From NCBI GenBank assembly GCA_035906255.1, contig JAMIFM010000008.1, positions 47,897 through 111,896 on the forward strand: a stretch of 64,000 nucleotides of DNA, given 5' to 3'. Of this stretch, positions 62,932 through 64,000 are shown one piece after another. Position 1 is the stretch's first letter, and each line of letters opens with the position of its first letter. Origin of the DNA: SB11 sp035906255 (GTDB lineage: Bacteria; Bacteroidota; Bacteroidia; UBA8524). The notes beneath the pieces are model-generated. The model was given only the letters and a program-made list of their open reading frames with translations. It did no database searches and was not told the DNA's origin. A program made the translations under genes and the position numbers.

Positions 62932-63396
62932 ATGGCTACAATTATACTTACAACCTGTATAAAGGCCTCTATTGAATCTTGCTTTAACCTTGCAAGAAAT
63001 ATTGATGTGCATCAATTATCGGCAAGTCAAACAATGGAAAAAGCGGTTGCAGGACGTACAAGTGGTTTAATTGAAAAAGGTGAGACGGTTACATGGGAAG
63101 CTGTTCATTTTGGCACAAAACAACGCCTGACAGTTAAAATTACCCAAATGGAATTCCCGTTTCTATTTGTGGACGAGATGGTATCAGGAGCGTTTAAAAC
63201 GATGAAACACATCCACCGGTTTGCAGCTACCGAACAAGGAACCGTAATGACCGATGAGTTTTCTTACACAACGCCACTGGGCTTTATAGGCCGCATAGTT
63301 GATACGCTGATTTTAAAACGATATATGACTGCTTTTTTGCTGAAAAGAAATGAATTGCTAAAACAATTTGCAGAAAATGATAATCGACCTGCCTAA
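62932..63396 (+). CDS. SRPBCC family protein
   Basis: 154 residues. Starts ATIILTTCIKASIESCFNLARNIDVHQLS and has GLIEKGETVTWEAVHFGTKQRLTVKITQMEFPFLFVDEMVSGAFKTMKHIHRF, then TVMTDEFSYTTPLGFIGRIVDTLILKRYM. This is the START/SRPBCC pattern known from 'cell division protein'-annotated Bacteroidota proteins; binds hydrophobic ligands. 9 bases after the preceding gene. Confidence 0.8.
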   Translation: MATIILTTCIKASIESCFNLARNIDVHQLSASQTMEKAVAGRTSGLIEKGETVTWEAVHFGTKQRLTVKITQMEFPFLFVDEMVSGAFKTMKHIHRFAATEQGTVMTDEFSYTTPLGFIGRIVDTLILKRYMTAFLLKRNELLKQFAENDNRPA

Positions 63397-64000
63397 AACT
63401 TTTGCCAGTTGTAGCGAAGCCTAAACGGGTCTCCCTTACCCACAAACACAAGGTCGCTCACATTGGCTTGGTACACAATTAAATCACCGTTTAGCCAATA
63501 ATTATTCACCACTTCGTTCGATATATTTTTTATCTCGCCGTTGCGATACATCATTAAATTATTCAACCGGTTCTTAAACACCAGTGTGTGGTTAAACACC
63601 TTTATCCCGTTAGGCAAAAAATACTCTAAAAAGTGAACATTCCCTCTATCAAACACCTTTAAGCGGTTGTTCTCGTCCATATAATATACTAAGCCGTCCT
63701 GCACCCAATACTTTTCAGGCAAAAACGTTTCAAGGCGGTACACACTGTCTTTATAAAACACCTTAAAATCATTGTTTTTGGTATGATACAACACTATATC
63801 ATCCGCCACCGTATAAAAATTAGGCGTTAATTCTTCCAACTCATACACCACACTACTATTATATACCTTAAGCCTTCCTGTTTGGTCAAGGTAGCCCACC
63901 GTATTCAAACCCACCTGATAATTCTCTACCTCGTATTGCTCCAGCGTTTTTACCTTACCGCGTAAAAAAGCCTTAAAAATATAGGCATTAGTATTATACG
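63393..64000 (-). CDS. Hypothetical repeat protein (5' end beyond window)
   Basis: The frame is open from TAG at 63393 to the right window edge; the GTG at 63914 is internal. At least 202 residues seen. It consists of short repeats of the form (D/N)N.LKV(F/Y)..G.V..LE.FLP, about 30 residues each (LKVYNSSVVYELEEL; FKVFYKDSVYRLETFLP; LKVFDRGNVHFLEYFLP; LMMYRNGEIKNIS), giving a solenoid or propeller-like fold. It overlaps the convergent SRPBCC gene's stop by 4 bases. No family recognised. Confidence 0.7.
   Translation of the reverse strand, partial: YNTNAYIFKAFLRGKVKTLEQYEVENYQVGLNTVGYLDQTGRLKVYNSSVVYELEELTPNFYTVADDIVLYHTKNNDFKVFYKDSVYRLETFLPEKYWVQDGLVYYMDENNRLKVFDRGNVHFLEYFLPNGIKVFNHTLVFKNRLNNLMMYRNGEIKNISNEVVNNYWLNGDLIVYQANVSDLVFVGKGDPFRLRYNWQKF

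Overview
The window comes from a Bacteroidota chromosome of moderate AT content. The evidence is type IX secretion C-terminal sorting domains on several secreted proteins, an S46 dipeptidyl-peptidase, many short lipoproteins, promoters of the TTG-N20-TAnnTTTG kind, and an almost complete lack of Shine-Dalgarno sites except in one ribosomal operon. No tRNA, rRNA or CRISPR array was found.

The left part (1-27 kb) is mostly housekeeping: nucleotide-sugar or steroid type dehydrogenases, two tandem paralogous lipoproteins, an ABC ATPase/membrane protein pair, a secreted T9SS protein, a tandem AAA+ ATPase, pnp-rpsO, accD, a class I aldolase, an S46 peptidase and uvrA. The uvrA locus lies between two mirrored stretches of short palindromic MITE-like repeats (22.1-23.3 kb and 27.4-28.3 kb). 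Just after uvrA is a 480-bp island packed with GTTAC/GTAAC words arranged as nested inverted repeats.

The centre (28.47-54.20 kb) is a candidate integrated mobile island of about 25.7 kb. It starts beside a tyrosine recombinase and is framed by a 17-bp direct repeat. It carries a small accessory module (an excisionase-like protein, a winged-helix protein and small ORFs), an opposite-strand pair of membrane proteins, and a large three-gene putative defence cassette: a PLD-SNF2 helicase, an Eco57I-like adenine methyltransferase and a protein with an ExK nuclease-like motif. Next comes an operon of two big T9SS-exported proteins, one an M43-type metalloprotease. No conjugation genes are visible. 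A 16-nt palindromic word (CAACAACGTGTTGTTG) occurs 12 times inside this island and was not seen outside it. One copy sits directly against a promoter whose leader RNA has the layout of an attenuator ahead of the T9SS operon. A segment carrying three copies of the word is duplicated; one copy has decayed into a pseudogene but keeps the words.

The right part (54.3-64 kb) is again chromosomal: a GNAT protein, an MFS transporter, dnaX with a ten-A slippage tract that joins two reading frames, rpsF-rpsR-rplI (with two strong Shine-Dalgarno sites), an ApbE lipoprotein and small secreted proteins.

The best candidates for something undescribed are the island-specific 16-nt word family, the leader RNA before the T9SS operon, the GTTAC hairpin island and the three-gene helicase/methylase/nuclease cassette.
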